Notes under the pieces: model-generated
Seen by the model: the letters and a program-made list of their open reading frames with translations, nothing else
Database searches by the model: none
Told to the model about the DNA's origin: nothing
Assembly (NCBI GenBank): GCA_037178855.1
Contig: JASJZC010000002.1
Location: forward strand, 8,754,501-8,818,500
DNA: 64,000 nt
From: Oscheius sp. JU75
Taxonomy: Eukaryota; Nematoda; Chromadorea; Rhabditida; Rhabditidae
Direction of reading: 5' to 3'
Shown: piece after piece, positions 1 through 9,713 of the stretch
How the letters are laid out: the number at the start of each line of letters is the position of its first letter
How positions within the stretch are numbered: position 1 is the stretch's first letter
Translations under genes and position numbers: made by a program

Positions 1-251
1 CGAATAGCTGGGTCCTTCGTTTTCAGCACTATTCTGATCTAAAAAAGGTGCCTTTAGAGCGGAAGAGACAGAGAGGCACAGAAATAGAGAGAGACAGTGT
101 GACCGAGAGACAAGGATACAGAGGAACAGAGGGACAGGGAGACACGAGACATAGTTAACTTACCATTCTTTTCTTGAGAACTGATTATCTCAGAGGCTGC
201 AAATAGCCTGCTAAAGTAAGATTTCATATCCAGCGGATCGGGCTTGATCAT
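1..251 (-). CDS. 5' end of an unidentified gene, cut by the window edge
   Basis: An open exon starts with ATG at 251 and begins MIKPDPLDMKSYFSRLFAAS. It runs to a GTAAG donor near 161. After an intron filled with TCTCTGTC-type sequence, an acceptor in TTTTTTAG near 40 keeps the frame and gives DQNSAENEGPSYS up to the window edge. I do not recognise the family. It lies 300 bp downstream of the VPS18 stop on the same strand, so it could be a downstream operon gene or simply a neighbour. The exon structure is my inference; only about 43 residues are visible. Confidence 0.4.
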
Positions 252-551
252 GGTGGACGGAAAAACTGGTGATGTTGTAGACTAAAAATGGGAGAATGAC
301 AGAGATACAGACCGCTTCACTTCTCTGAAAAGCGGGTAGAGGCAGACTGGTTCAGTAGCTTTGAAAGTCCGCGATTAATGCAGTCGAGAAACTATTGTGA
401 CAACGATTCATCATAGGAAAAGTTGCTGGACCAAAGCTGTTCGTTGAAGTAAGAAAAACCCTTTAAAAATAATTTAATCATAGCTTATATATAGCATCAC
501 AGTCCAAAACTTGGCACTTTTATCACTGTAGGGTACTCGTACTTTGTCGGT
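252..551. other. Intercistronic stretch between VPS18 and the next minus-strand gene
   Basis: No coding potential is seen. It should hold the VPS18 3' UTR. The only poly(A)-like signal on the minus strand is the variant ATTAAA at 473-478; no AATAAA is present. Confidence 0.5.
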
Positions 552-3500
552 TTACCACGAATCAAGATCATTGGCATAGTCGATTTCGGAGAAGAAGGGC
601 TTGTCGATGATTCTGAACTTGTACTATTAGCTGGAGACTGAGACTTACTCTATTGCAATGGAACCACAGTGCGGACACTCTGCTCCCAAGAGTTCCCCAA
701 TCTCGTGAGAAATCTCCTCATACCGAGCTTCTCGTTCTGAATAGATTAGAACACAAACCGAAAAAAACTAACCGCCATGACCGGCCCGTTTCGACGGACT
801 TCTTTCATCCGCATCCAGTTGAGCCAGGACACTCCTCTCTCTACCGATCAGATCCGCCAGTCTCTTCCTCTCCGCCTAAATTTGGATTCCAATGGGTTGG
901 GGGTGACCTACCAGGTCCAAGAAGGCTTGCATCGCCTGTTCCAGACACTCTCTGTGGAAGAAATGACGACATGCGAAGGGGTAGAACGGCCGATTGGCCA
1001 GACTTCTATGGCATTCAGAGCAAGTGTCTCCTGCCTTGACTATGGTCACCCTAGAAGAAAGTCTTGAATACCATTGAGACAGTACCTGCTCTTCAGTCTC
1101 TCAGTCTTCTCCTTGATCTCCCCAGCCACCTCGGTGGCCTCTTTCAGTAGGCGCTGAATGTCCTCAATTGCTTTGGCATGGTCTTTCAGGGCCTCGCAGA
1201 GCGAGTCCTTCACGTGCTCAATTTTTGTGAAGTCCGGGAATAGGGGGAATATGTCCTGGATGCTCAGAGCATCTTTGCATTCCTTCAGCAGCTCGATGCA
1301 GCTCTCTGCTGATCCTCCGTTCTCGATTATGTGGGAAGCAATCTTCAGCCATATCTTCTTTCTCAGTTCTTTTGGATATTGGGGCTCGAGACCATAGAGC
1401 ATGCAATCTTCACTCGGTTCCATAAGCCTGGCACATTTTTTGGCTTCTTCAATGTCGAACTGAAAGAAGAGCATTCTCTTTGTCTCTCAGTCTCTCCGTC
1501 TCACTGTCTTCCTATTCCTCTGTCACTCACTTTCAAAGCCAGGTCGACAGCCTTGGAAAAGTCCTCATTCACACAGAACAGGAAAATTAGTGATTTGGTG
1601 AGTCCAAAATGTTTGCATGTTCTTATGGCAAAGTCGATGTCATAGCGAATGCTGTTCTTGTCTTGTCCGCTATCTTCAAGATAGCCTTCGAGCTTGCTCG
1701 GCCTGTGAGTGGCATACATCAGAATCAGGAAGTTATGCAGTTGGATATCATTTTTTCCTTGAGGTGATTTGACAGCCCATTCCATGTATCGGATGGCGTA
1801 GCCTGCCTGAAACAATTTCTTAGGTCTTTCTGTCTCTCTGAATCTGTCTTAGCTACCTGTCTCTTATCGCTCTGGCACTGATACAGTATCGGTAGCATGC
1901 TACTGGGATGGATTCTCTCGTTCTCCTTCATCATCAATGTGCCGATAAGTTCCATCGGGACGTGTTCAATCAGAACTGAGGCGTACTTCAAGTATGTTTC
2001 GGAGGTAGCCTGAAGAGGTCTTTGCAATATTTTAGTAAGAAACTCACCCTTTTGTCCCTTTTCAAGGTCTCCAGCACATCCTTGTACTGCTGTCTGAGCA
2101 TGTATATGCTGATTACGGTCTCGTAGTCCTGGAACTGTTGGGCCAGGAAGAGTTGGGTGTCAAAGTCGGCATGAGAGACGGTCAGTAGGTAGATAGCTTC
2201 TTTGAGACTGTGGATGCATTCCTAAGGAAAGGACGGTCTCTGTCACTATCCTTCTTACCAAGTTATTCTTTTTTAGTATGAAATGCTGAAGATGGTCGGT
2301 GAGGTCACTGATAGCCTGTGTATCTCCGGTCCTCCGAGCCTCTGCCAATTCCGCCAACTGGATTTCCATTAGCCACATGACCAGGGCGTCCCTTTTCATT
2401 CGTTCTTCATTCCCAGTCCCCAATTTGTCCAATTTCTTCTCCAACAGAACTTTCAGTCCCATCCTTCTGTCAGTTTCCGTAGACAGAAACTTCAAGACCA
2501 CGGTCTCGAAAGGCTCATTTGACTGGGCTAGAATCTCCGCAGCTGCTGTGAAACTGAACGAAGCCCTTTGACCCAAGTAGTGATTCTTACTTTTTCTCAG
2601 CTATGAACCTGTCCGCCTGTCGTTTCAGTACAAGTTCCAGAGCCTCAGGATCGATGTGGACTCGCTCATTGGCTACGTGGAGGGCTCTAGCATAGTCTCC
2701 GGTCTCGAGGAAGACTTTCCAGACATATCTGGAATGCTTTTTGGATACAGACAGAGAGACTGAGAGACTGTGAGACAAAGAGACAAAGAGGCCCACCTGG
2801 CTTCGTCGTTCGGTCGGTACTTCAAAATATAGTTGGCTGTGTACAGCCAGTGAAACTCGGAAACAGGGTCTGTCGTAATTCCCAGGGCACAGCCAAGATC
2901 CTGAAACCAGATTTCCAAGAAAACGTATTCGAATCTCTCACCACGGGCCAGACATCCTCATAGACAACAGCCTGTGTATAAAGAGACAGAGCGACTAGAC
3001 GGGTACTGTAGGCCATAAGAATGTGGAACTCGGTGATGGTTACTCCAACTGGGCACTCGATTTTGCCTTCTATTCGACGATGTCTGAAGATTGAAAAAGT
3101 ATTGTATCTGTCTCGGTGACTGTTTTTCTGTCTCTCTACCTCCCTGTCTCTCTGTCTTTCTCACTCACTCCAGAAACTTGTCTTCCTTGATCACATCTCC
3201 AATTTTGTCAGCCGACAAATTAATCGTTCCAAACGAATATCCATTCGGTCCAAGCCAGAAGAAGTGAAATGGATGAGTGTAGGTCTCGCTCATGGTGTAG
3301 AAGACCAGTCCCGACGAGTATTCCAAAGGAAGATGCTCGACTTTCGGCATCGTGATGCATGTCTGCTGACATTCTGAACTCAATAATGGTAGGAGACGAC
3401 TCTTGACTACCTCTAGGGGAGAAGAAGGAATGGAACAAGTGCTGAGGATTGTCCGTCAGGGAGGCAAAGTTCTGGAGACTGGCACTGCTCATGTACGATC

Positions 3501-4570
3501 GGACGACAGGGAGAAGACTGATGATGGCTGACATACAGTAGAGACGAGTCTGTTGACAGACGAACAGTACGCATCTGAAGAAGGGTTGGACACTTTTTGA
3601 AGTAACAAAAGCTGAGCAAAGGGTCTTGACCTAGGTCTATTGGGAAACAGACGCGAGAGATGGTACGGATTCGAAGCTACAGCTAAAACGAGGTCAGTTC
3701 TAGGGATTTTTGGGTAGCGCAGCTTTGATAAGTTTAAAATGTTAGTACTCACTTGGCAACCTTCGGGTCATCATCATTGACAATGAACAGTCTCATGGAG
3801 ACAATCTGGTTCCCAGACGGCTCTTCACTCTGAGCAAATCGAGTTTGGTGCTCTTTTATGAAGGCCGTGGACCCATTGGCCATGATATTTGTCTCATAGA
3901 TGGTGCCTGAGCCGAACTTTTTGAAAACTAACAAAATAGCTCACCCTTCATGGTTCCCAACAGAATATGACCGGTCTCGGTGTCTTTAAGAGCATCTGGA
4001 TGCCAGGCGACCGCTGTTATTTGGTCCTGAACACTTTTTGTAAGAGAAAAAAATTGGTACCAACCTTGATTTTCTTTAGGGCATGAGCGCTTGAAGACCC
4101 TTTCATGTTGACATAGAAATTTTCACCGGATTTACAGCTAACCAGGGCATGGAATCCACTGGGAGACAGGTGGACATGTGAGATGGCGTCGGAAGTGGAG
4201 ACAGGGACTTGGATCTCTGGAAAAGGAAAGCTCTGTCTTTCTGTCGCTTTGTTTTTTTTTGTCTCATTGTCTTCTTATCTCTCTGTCTTTCTGTCTATCT
4301 GTCTCTCTATATCTCTGACTCCCAAGAAATTTTCCAAACAGTACCTGTCTGTTTGGCAGAAGTTGCCAAAGACCTGCTGACCAATTTTGTCGGCTGAACA
4401 GCCGCCAACATGACCTGATTGCATACTTTTAGATGACGAAGTTCGGAAAATCCGCTAACTCTTAAAAAAGCTCAATAATAAAATACACAGTCTACACACT
4501 TGAAATCCCTTTTGGCATCCTGCTGTGTTCTGACGAAAATGCCACTTTGTTGATGGTCTTGCTTATTCAT
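552..4570 (-). CDS. vps-18: VPS18, core subunit of the HOPS/CORVET tethering complexes
   Basis: Vps18 is a class C Vps core subunit that tethers endosomes and lysosomes before SNARE fusion. The many-exon gene starts at ATG 4570 (MNKQDHQQSGIF). N-terminal exons encode the Pep3/Vps18 beta-propeller part (for example AVAWHPDALKDTETGHILLG and LPLEYSSGLVFYTMSETYTH). Middle exons encode the alpha-solenoid; AIRYMEWAVKSPQGKNDIQL and LRKKIWLKIASHIIENGG align closely with the metazoan family. The C-terminus carries a RING-type finger (CSECHRSLANRPFYPFACRH then FFHREC, with CPHCG near the end) and finishes IIDKPFFSEIDYANDLDSW, the same layout as the human C-terminus. Introns are short and often filled with CTCTGTCTC repeats. 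Assembled length looks close to the usual 950-1000 residues. Individual splice sites are inferred. Confidence 0.92.
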
Positions 4571-4591
4571 TCATAAAGATTCTGAAAGAAA
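4568..4591 (-). promoter_or_regulatory. Probable splice acceptor and overlapping mini-uORF at the VPS18 start
   Basis: On the minus strand a TTTCTTTCAG acceptor lies just before the start codon, as expected for spliced-leader addition or a UTR intron. The first ATG after it (4574) reads ATG AAT GAA TAA, a three-codon frame that overlaps the VPS18 ATG at 4570 in another frame. The main start was chosen because it splices in frame to the conserved N-terminal exons. Confidence 0.45.
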
Positions 4592-4926
4592 TTTAAAATA
4601 CAAGTTTGGTATGAAAACATGAAATTTGATTGAAAAAAGGGGGTCTGAGCCGGAATGGATAGGACTAAAGTGTTTATTTGTTTGGTACGCAATCACGTAC
4701 CGGCAGGTCCGGGAACTGCTAGAGTCAGAAAAAGGGGAAGAGTTGCATGTTTAAATAATGGTAGTCACTCAAAATCGATAACTTTGCATGCTGAGCTTCT
4801 TAACTGCAAGCAGAGATACAGAGAGACAGAGACTGACCCAACCTTAGACTAAAAACTTATTTATTCAAGCAATACATAATATAGTTTAAGATCATAGCTT
4901 TGTACAGAAATCTCTTCCTCGTCAGC
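4571..4926. other. Intergenic DNA with the DB gene poly(A) signal
   Basis: No gene is seen. On the minus strand AATAAA lies at 4860-4865, 62 bases past the stop of the neighbouring DB-module gene, and probably ends its transcript. A short GACAGAGA tract is at about 4812-4832. Confidence 0.5.
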
Positions 4927-6392
4927 TCACTTTTTCTTCTTCAGCTGTTCCACAGCATCGTGCCAAAAGCAGGCCTTCATGTTCTCGAAGCGGTCGTAGC
5001 AGGACACGTAGGAGAAGTCGAGAAGAGTCACGTTTCCTGGCCGCTGGTCACAGAAAGTGAGGCACTTAAAGGACTGTCTTACGCAATGAATATGTTGGAA
5101 TCACCTTATCTCCAGCCAAGGTGGTCGTGACCCCATTTCTGGCACAACAAGCCCTGTGGTCACGGCCCTGAGCAGCACAGAATTGAATCTCGGCAGAGGC
5201 AGCCAGAGGACAGGCGTCCTGCTTGAAGTACATTCTGGTCAGCTGGAATGAGATTGTCAGTACCATCAATTGGCAACTGACCGATTGCTTTGTATAGGTA
5301 TTGAAGGAACATTTCTGGATACATGCGTCGGGAAGACCACGCTGTTCACAGCAGGCCATGAAGAGGGCGTTGGGGTCCTGAAGTTTTCTGGCTCTCTGTC
5401 GCCCCCATAATGTTCTCGGTTTGCCACGTTCTCCCAACATGCCAAACGCTGGTCAACCAGTCTCTCTCTACTGACCAGTATGTGTTTAAGCTGCTCTTAT
5501 TCAGTTAATCCGACCGGACCGCCATGCCCTTGCCAAGTTTCTCTCACTGTCAATCAACGGATCGACTACAGGGGATCAGACAGGACGATTATCCTCTCGT
5601 AATCGGAAGCCATTGCCATTGTTAGTCATTGCTTTCGACTTCGTTTCGGAACTGGTTCTTCCGGTACGGTTTTGCCATTGAAAGTCTGCAGCTTACAGGA
5701 AGCTAACTGGTTGACAGTAATTAGCGGAAGCTGTATCTGTCTCCTTCTCTCTGTCACTCTGTCTCCCTGTCTCTCTGCCACTATATCTTTGTGTATCCTT
5801 GTCTCTGTCTCCTGAACTCTGCATCTCTGAACTGTATCCCAGGCACTCTTCTTCCTTTTCCTCTTCCCGAAAATCGCATTGTAGCCTTGCTTTCCGCCCT
5901 GCTGACTACTGACAAACAATCCAGTGACCACAGCACCTTTTACGATAGCGCAAACGTACAAACTCTCTGACTCACCCGAGGCTCTTGCCGATGAAACTGA
6001 GAGAAGCGGTCAGCTCCGAGAAGGACTGGTCCCTGGACTCCCTGTACTGTCTGAGCACTGTGGGTTCGGGCACGGGCACGGAAACAACCGTAGGTTCCGC
6101 AAGAGTAGCCGGGACCGCAGCCTAAAGGATGGACTTAAAGGATGGGCAGGACAGACATTGAGACATAGAGACATAGAGACGGAGAAAATTAGTCTCACCA
6201 ACACCACCAGCACAAGTTGGAGGAGGAACAGGCGGAATCGGTGACATGCAGGGAGGAGGTGGTAGACCAGGAAGAGCTGGACCGCCACAGATTCCAGAGG
6301 CTACACACTGAAAAGTTTCTGTCACTGTCACTGTCAACGAAACTTACAGCATAAGTCGAAGGGATAAGAGTCAGGAGAAGAGCAAGTGCCAT
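4927..6392 (-). CDS. Secreted DB-module protein
   Basis: The DB module is a cysteine-rich extracellular domain known mainly from nematodes; its function is not established. Exon 1 encodes a signal peptide (MALALLLTLIPSTYA). Exon 2 is proline- and cysteine-rich (CVASGICGG). Exon 3 carries GCGPGYSCGTYGCFRARAR, an Arg-rich linker of the kind seen before DB modules. The module itself follows: DPNALFMACCEQRGLPDACI, then LTRMYFKQDACP, DHRACC, CLTFCD and MKACFWHD, with the CC pairs and CxxxC spacing intact, ending in a lysine-rich tail. The start is the only ATG with a signal peptide and has an AG acceptor just before it. Splice phases are consistent across the exon joins. A sister gene diverges from the same upstream region. 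Confidence 0.85.
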
Positions 6393-6508
6393 GGTCTAGA
6401 CTGTCGCTAAAACACCGTCAATCAGTAACAGAGAGAGACTAGCACAAAATCCGCTTGTAGCCACAGGACGGGATGGCTTACAGTAGTCATGGCCGTCCCC
6501 CGAGGACA

Positions 6509-6515
6509 TTATATA
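6509..6515 (-). promoter_or_regulatory. Candidate TATA box for the minus-strand DB gene
   Basis: TATATAA on the minus strand, about 120 bases upstream of the ATG at 6392, in the shared region between the two divergent DB-module genes. Confidence 0.4.
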
Positions 6516-6715
6516 CAGCCCTCCCTCTCTCGCTCGGGGTGGACCAGTTCGCTTTCGGAGGTCAAATGATTGCAACAAACCGGAACGTGGGCTTTCCGTT
6601 TCGAGTCAGAAAAAGTACATTCCTTATTTTTTTTTCTTGGAAAAAGCATCCTGTTATCAATGCAAAGAATGTTGCGATGTTTGTCAGCTTGACGGGAATT
6701 TTACAGCCCTCTGGG

Positions 6716-6722
6716 TATAAAA
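6716..6722 (+). promoter_or_regulatory. Candidate TATA box for the plus-strand DB gene
   Basis: TATAAAA lies about 35-40 bases before the ATG at 6757, a good distance for a TATA box with a very short leader. Confidence 0.5.
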
Positions 6723-6756
6723 GAGGTATACAGGGAATGACAATATTTGTGTCCGG

Positions 6757-7391
6757 ATGCGTCTCTCAGTCCTTCTTCTGTTCGTCGTTGTCGTTGTTGT
6801 ACTGTAAGTGAAAATGAGAGAGACATAGCGACAGAGATAGTGACAGAGAGTGTTGTGATTTCAGAGCGAGGAGAGATGCCAATCAGAAGCTAAAAGCTTG
6901 CTGTGCCAGACAGAAAACAGCTGACAAGGACTGTAAAAGACGTTTCTGTGACTTCAACTCCATTAAACAGGACAATGTAAGTGTCCTGCCTCATTCATAT
7001 GTCCCTTTCTACGGATCCTCTGGTTTCATCTTTCAGATTTTACTTTTGTCCGGTTCCAGATGCTACACTTTCTGAACACCTGCTCTCCCAGGAACCACAC
7101 GGTCGGTCTAATGTGGGACTGTGCCTCTTCCCGCCAGGATCATACCGAATGCTGTAAACGGAAGTTAGTTCACAGAGAGACATAGAGGCAGAGAAGCACA
7201 GAGACAGAGACACAGAGTCACAGAAAACTTTTAGTGGTGTCCTTCCGGCCTGCATGGACTACTGTAAGACGACGAAGAAGGTTCCGGAAGATTACGTAAA
7301 CCATCTCGTCTGTCTCAACAACTTCAATGTCATCCGCGACTGTTTCCGTGATTTTCTCGACACTCATCCCAATATTTATGGAGACGTTTGA
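6757..7391 (+). CDS. Secreted DB-module protein, divergent partner
   Basis: Exon 1 encodes a very hydrophobic signal peptide ([17 protein letters not shown]). The next exons give [30 protein letters not shown], then a segment with [20 protein letters not shown] and [20 protein letters not shown], then a terminal part ending [16 protein letters not shown]. The cysteine pattern is the DB module, but there is no proline-rich or GCGPGYSCG linker region, so this is a minimal version of about 150 residues. The last join is supported by phase (CGG AA / T GGT). The acceptor before MLHFLN is one of two possible. The stop TGA overlaps AATAAA. Confidence 0.82.
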
Positions 7392-7396
7392 ATAAA
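7391..7396 (+). terminator. Poly(A) signal overlapping the stop codon
   Basis: AATAAA begins with the last base of the TGA stop at 7389-7391 of the plus-strand DB gene, so the 3' UTR would be extremely short. Confidence 0.6.
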
Positions 7397-7693
7397 GATA
7401 TCAAAAGATCGCTCCCAGATAACTGTGGTACTGCGGTCACAATGGCTCGTTTTCTGTGCGCGTGCGTGTGCCTGTACGTGAGCCGAAGAAAGTTGCGTGG
7501 CCCGGCGAGCCTATTTGCACCAAGGTGCGAGCAGCAAAATGGTCGGGTCTTATCTTGTAGACACCTACTTCTGCAAAAATGATTCAAAGGAAGAAAAGAG
7601 AAGCAGCGAATTGGAAGAGTCTCTGTCGTTCGCTGTCTCTCTGAAATCAGGGGCTTACCAAAGTAGACAGCGCAGTGGTGGCTTGTAGCACCG
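7397..7693. other. Intergenic DNA without recognised gene
   Basis: No gene recognised on either strand between the end of the plus-strand DB gene and the hexamer repeat. Confidence 0.5.
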
Positions 7694-7856
7694 TCTCTGT
7701 CTCTGTCTCTGTCTCTGTCTCTGTCTCTGTCTCTGTCTCTGTCTCTGTCTCTGTCTCTGTCTCTGTCTCTGTCTCTGTCTCTGTCTCTGTCTCTGTCTCT
7801 GTCTCTGTCTCTGTCTCTGTCTCTGTCTCTGTCTCTGTCTCTGTCTCTGTCTCTGT
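7694..7856. repeat. Perfect hexanucleotide microsatellite (TCTCTG)n
   Basis: About 27 uninterrupted copies of TCTCTG. The open frames through it (RDRDRD, TETETE, SVSVSV) are by-products of the repeat and not genes. It is the longest form of the CTCTGT/GACAGA word that fills many introns in the window. Confidence 0.95.
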
Positions 7857-8090
7857 GTCCACTACGTGACTTTTGCCATGAGAGGCTGCCTTCTCCCCGC
7901 CCCCCTATGAATATCCCCGCACACACTGTTCAAACGGGGAGCTCTCCGCATCTCCTCGTCTGCACGTAGACGCTATTATCGGCGACGCGTAGGCAGCTCC
8001 TTCCTCCCTTTTCTCTTGGCCAAAAGATCATTAGACATATCCGCTTATGTCTCTCTTCCATATACATTTTAGTGACACCTTCTTTACAGA
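7857..8090. other. Upstream region of the NDUFA4-like gene
   Basis: No coding sequence recognised. The end, TTCTTTACAG followed by A and ATG at 8091, is a splice acceptor and fits trans-splicing of the downstream gene. Confidence 0.45.
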
Positions 8091-9578
8091 ATGTCGCTCT
8101 CTCGGATCGCTCTCCGTCCTTCTGCTCCAGTTCTCATCATCTTCCGACGTGCCGCCTCTGGAGGTCCAGGATACGGTACCAAAATACAGCTGACCAAGCC
8201 TGTGGGAGAAGAGGTGAGCTGACAGAATCTATAGTGGTTAGTGCAAGACAGGGAGAATGAAAATTTGATAGGCCAGGTTGGCCAGGGTAGCGTTTACAGA
8301 TGGAAGGGTCCAGTTCAAATTATAGGACAATTTGGTAGATATGTGACAGGAGTAACAGAGAGACAGAGAGACATACAGACTGAGAGACAGATAGTTAGAG
8401 ACAGAGCAAACACGACAGATTGACAGAACTGGACTTGACAGTATTGGGTTGCCCTGTTACTCTCACTCTGTCATCTTGTCTCTGTCAGCCTGTCAATAGT
8501 ATCTTTTTCGTTAAAGAATCTTAGAGCTTCTCGCGGTCTTAAAGTACGTTCAATGTGATCACTTCCGCCGCGCCTTGAAATAACTACACGCGTGGATACG
8601 TGCAAAAAACTACGTCCAGGCGTCGCCGACAAACAAACGGGGGTCTTCCCCCGAAACATGAGAGAGTGTCTCGGCCTTTCCCGCCAGTTCAAAATGCGCT
8701 TTACCTTTTAGCACGTCCCCGCAGTCTGGAGATTTATAGCCTCAGAGACAATTTGGCGAAATTGGTGGGAACGAAAGATTGAGGCGATCCTAGTCTGTCG
8801 AGCTGGTAGAGCGAGAGCTTCCTTTTGACTACCGATACAGTACGGCTTCGAGATTGTCTGGCTATAGAGACGGTACGGGTGTGATTATTTCAAAAATTTT
8901 CAGGGCTTTTTCTCCTATGCCCGCAACTGGTCCCGGGATCCGAGCAAGGCCAAGGCCGGACCCGTTCCGCAGAAAGGCGATCTGCCAATGACTTTCATGC
9001 TTCGTCGTCTTGGACACGCTTACGAGGTCTACCCACTCATTTTCCTCACCGGAGCCTGGTTCGTCCTGTTCTGTGGAGCCGTCTATTGGAGCTTCAACAA
9101 AATCGAGATCTGGCTTGACCGGAGCCACACGACTGCTCCCTGGGATTGGGAGAGGATCAGAGAGAATTATTGGACCAAGAGCACTGTGGTGTGAGTTCAA
9201 TTGAAGTCACGTAGTTCGTTGTCAAGTAGGTTTTCTTGGGCCCTTTTCTTAGTTCTTAGGCTGCCAATAGAAACAAATAGCGAAAACTCGGAAAATTCGA
9301 GTCGAATTTTGAAAATGCGTGACGGGGCCTTTTGGTGGAAAGTCAATCCTTTACGCAGCAGCTAGTTGTTGGAAATGCACTATAACTCAGTCGGTAAGGG
9401 CCGGCCTGTGAAGCGTAGGGTCCCTGGTCTCCCCGCCCTTGGCAGGTCTTATTTTTAAAGCGTTTATAAAGCAGATTACAGGGCCGACTTTGCCGGAAAC
9501 ACGAGAAAACGCTGCGAACTGATGGAGATGCTCCAGGACGAGATGCTCGAGGCTGCCAAGAAACGGGGAACGAGGTAG
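8091..9578 (+). CDS. NDUFA4/COXFA4-like single-span mitochondrial inner membrane protein
   Basis: Three exons (8091-8213, 8904-9190, 9482-9578) join in frame to 168 residues. The N-terminus is basic with a mitochondrial-presequence look (MSLSRIALRPSAPVLIIFRR). Exon 2 has one membrane span (VYPLIFLTGAWFVLFCGAVY) followed by KIEIWLDRSHTTAPWDWERI, the arrangement of the NDUFA4/B12D family (span, then W-D-R and P-W). That family belongs to respiratory complex I/IV. The C-terminal extension ends MLQDEMLEAAKKRGTR and is longer than in vertebrate NDUFA4 (81 residues). Identification rests on layout and a few residues, so it could be another nematode-type respiratory chain subunit. TTTACAG lies one base before the ATG. 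AATAAA follows at about 9619. Confidence 0.62.
9370..9440 (+). repeat. tRNA-like degenerate sequence inside an intron
   Basis: An A-box-like ACTCAGTCGGTAAGGGC is followed by a possible anticodon region with TGTGAA and a weak B-box-like GGTCCCTGG. The stems do not pair well, so this is a tRNA relic or SINE fragment rather than a working tRNA. Confidence 0.3.
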
Positions 9579-9713
9579 AACTCCTAGAAGTTAGGTGCCA
9601 TGGAACATACGGTTATTGTAATAAATCGGTGTGCCCATTATTTGTATTTTTTGTGTATGGACAGATATCATTCGGCTTTAATAACAATATTCACAACCAA
9701 AATGAGAGAGAGA

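Noticed and set aside
7330-7926. Long minus-strand ORF with RDRDRD repeats
   Set aside because: It is only the translated hexamer microsatellite; the six-frame readings are all repeats and the flanks have no coding signal.
8785-8875. Possible tRNA gene in the NDUFA4-like intron
   Set aside because: There is an A-box-like GAGCTGGTAGAGCG, but the anticodon and T arms do not pair and the B-box is weak.
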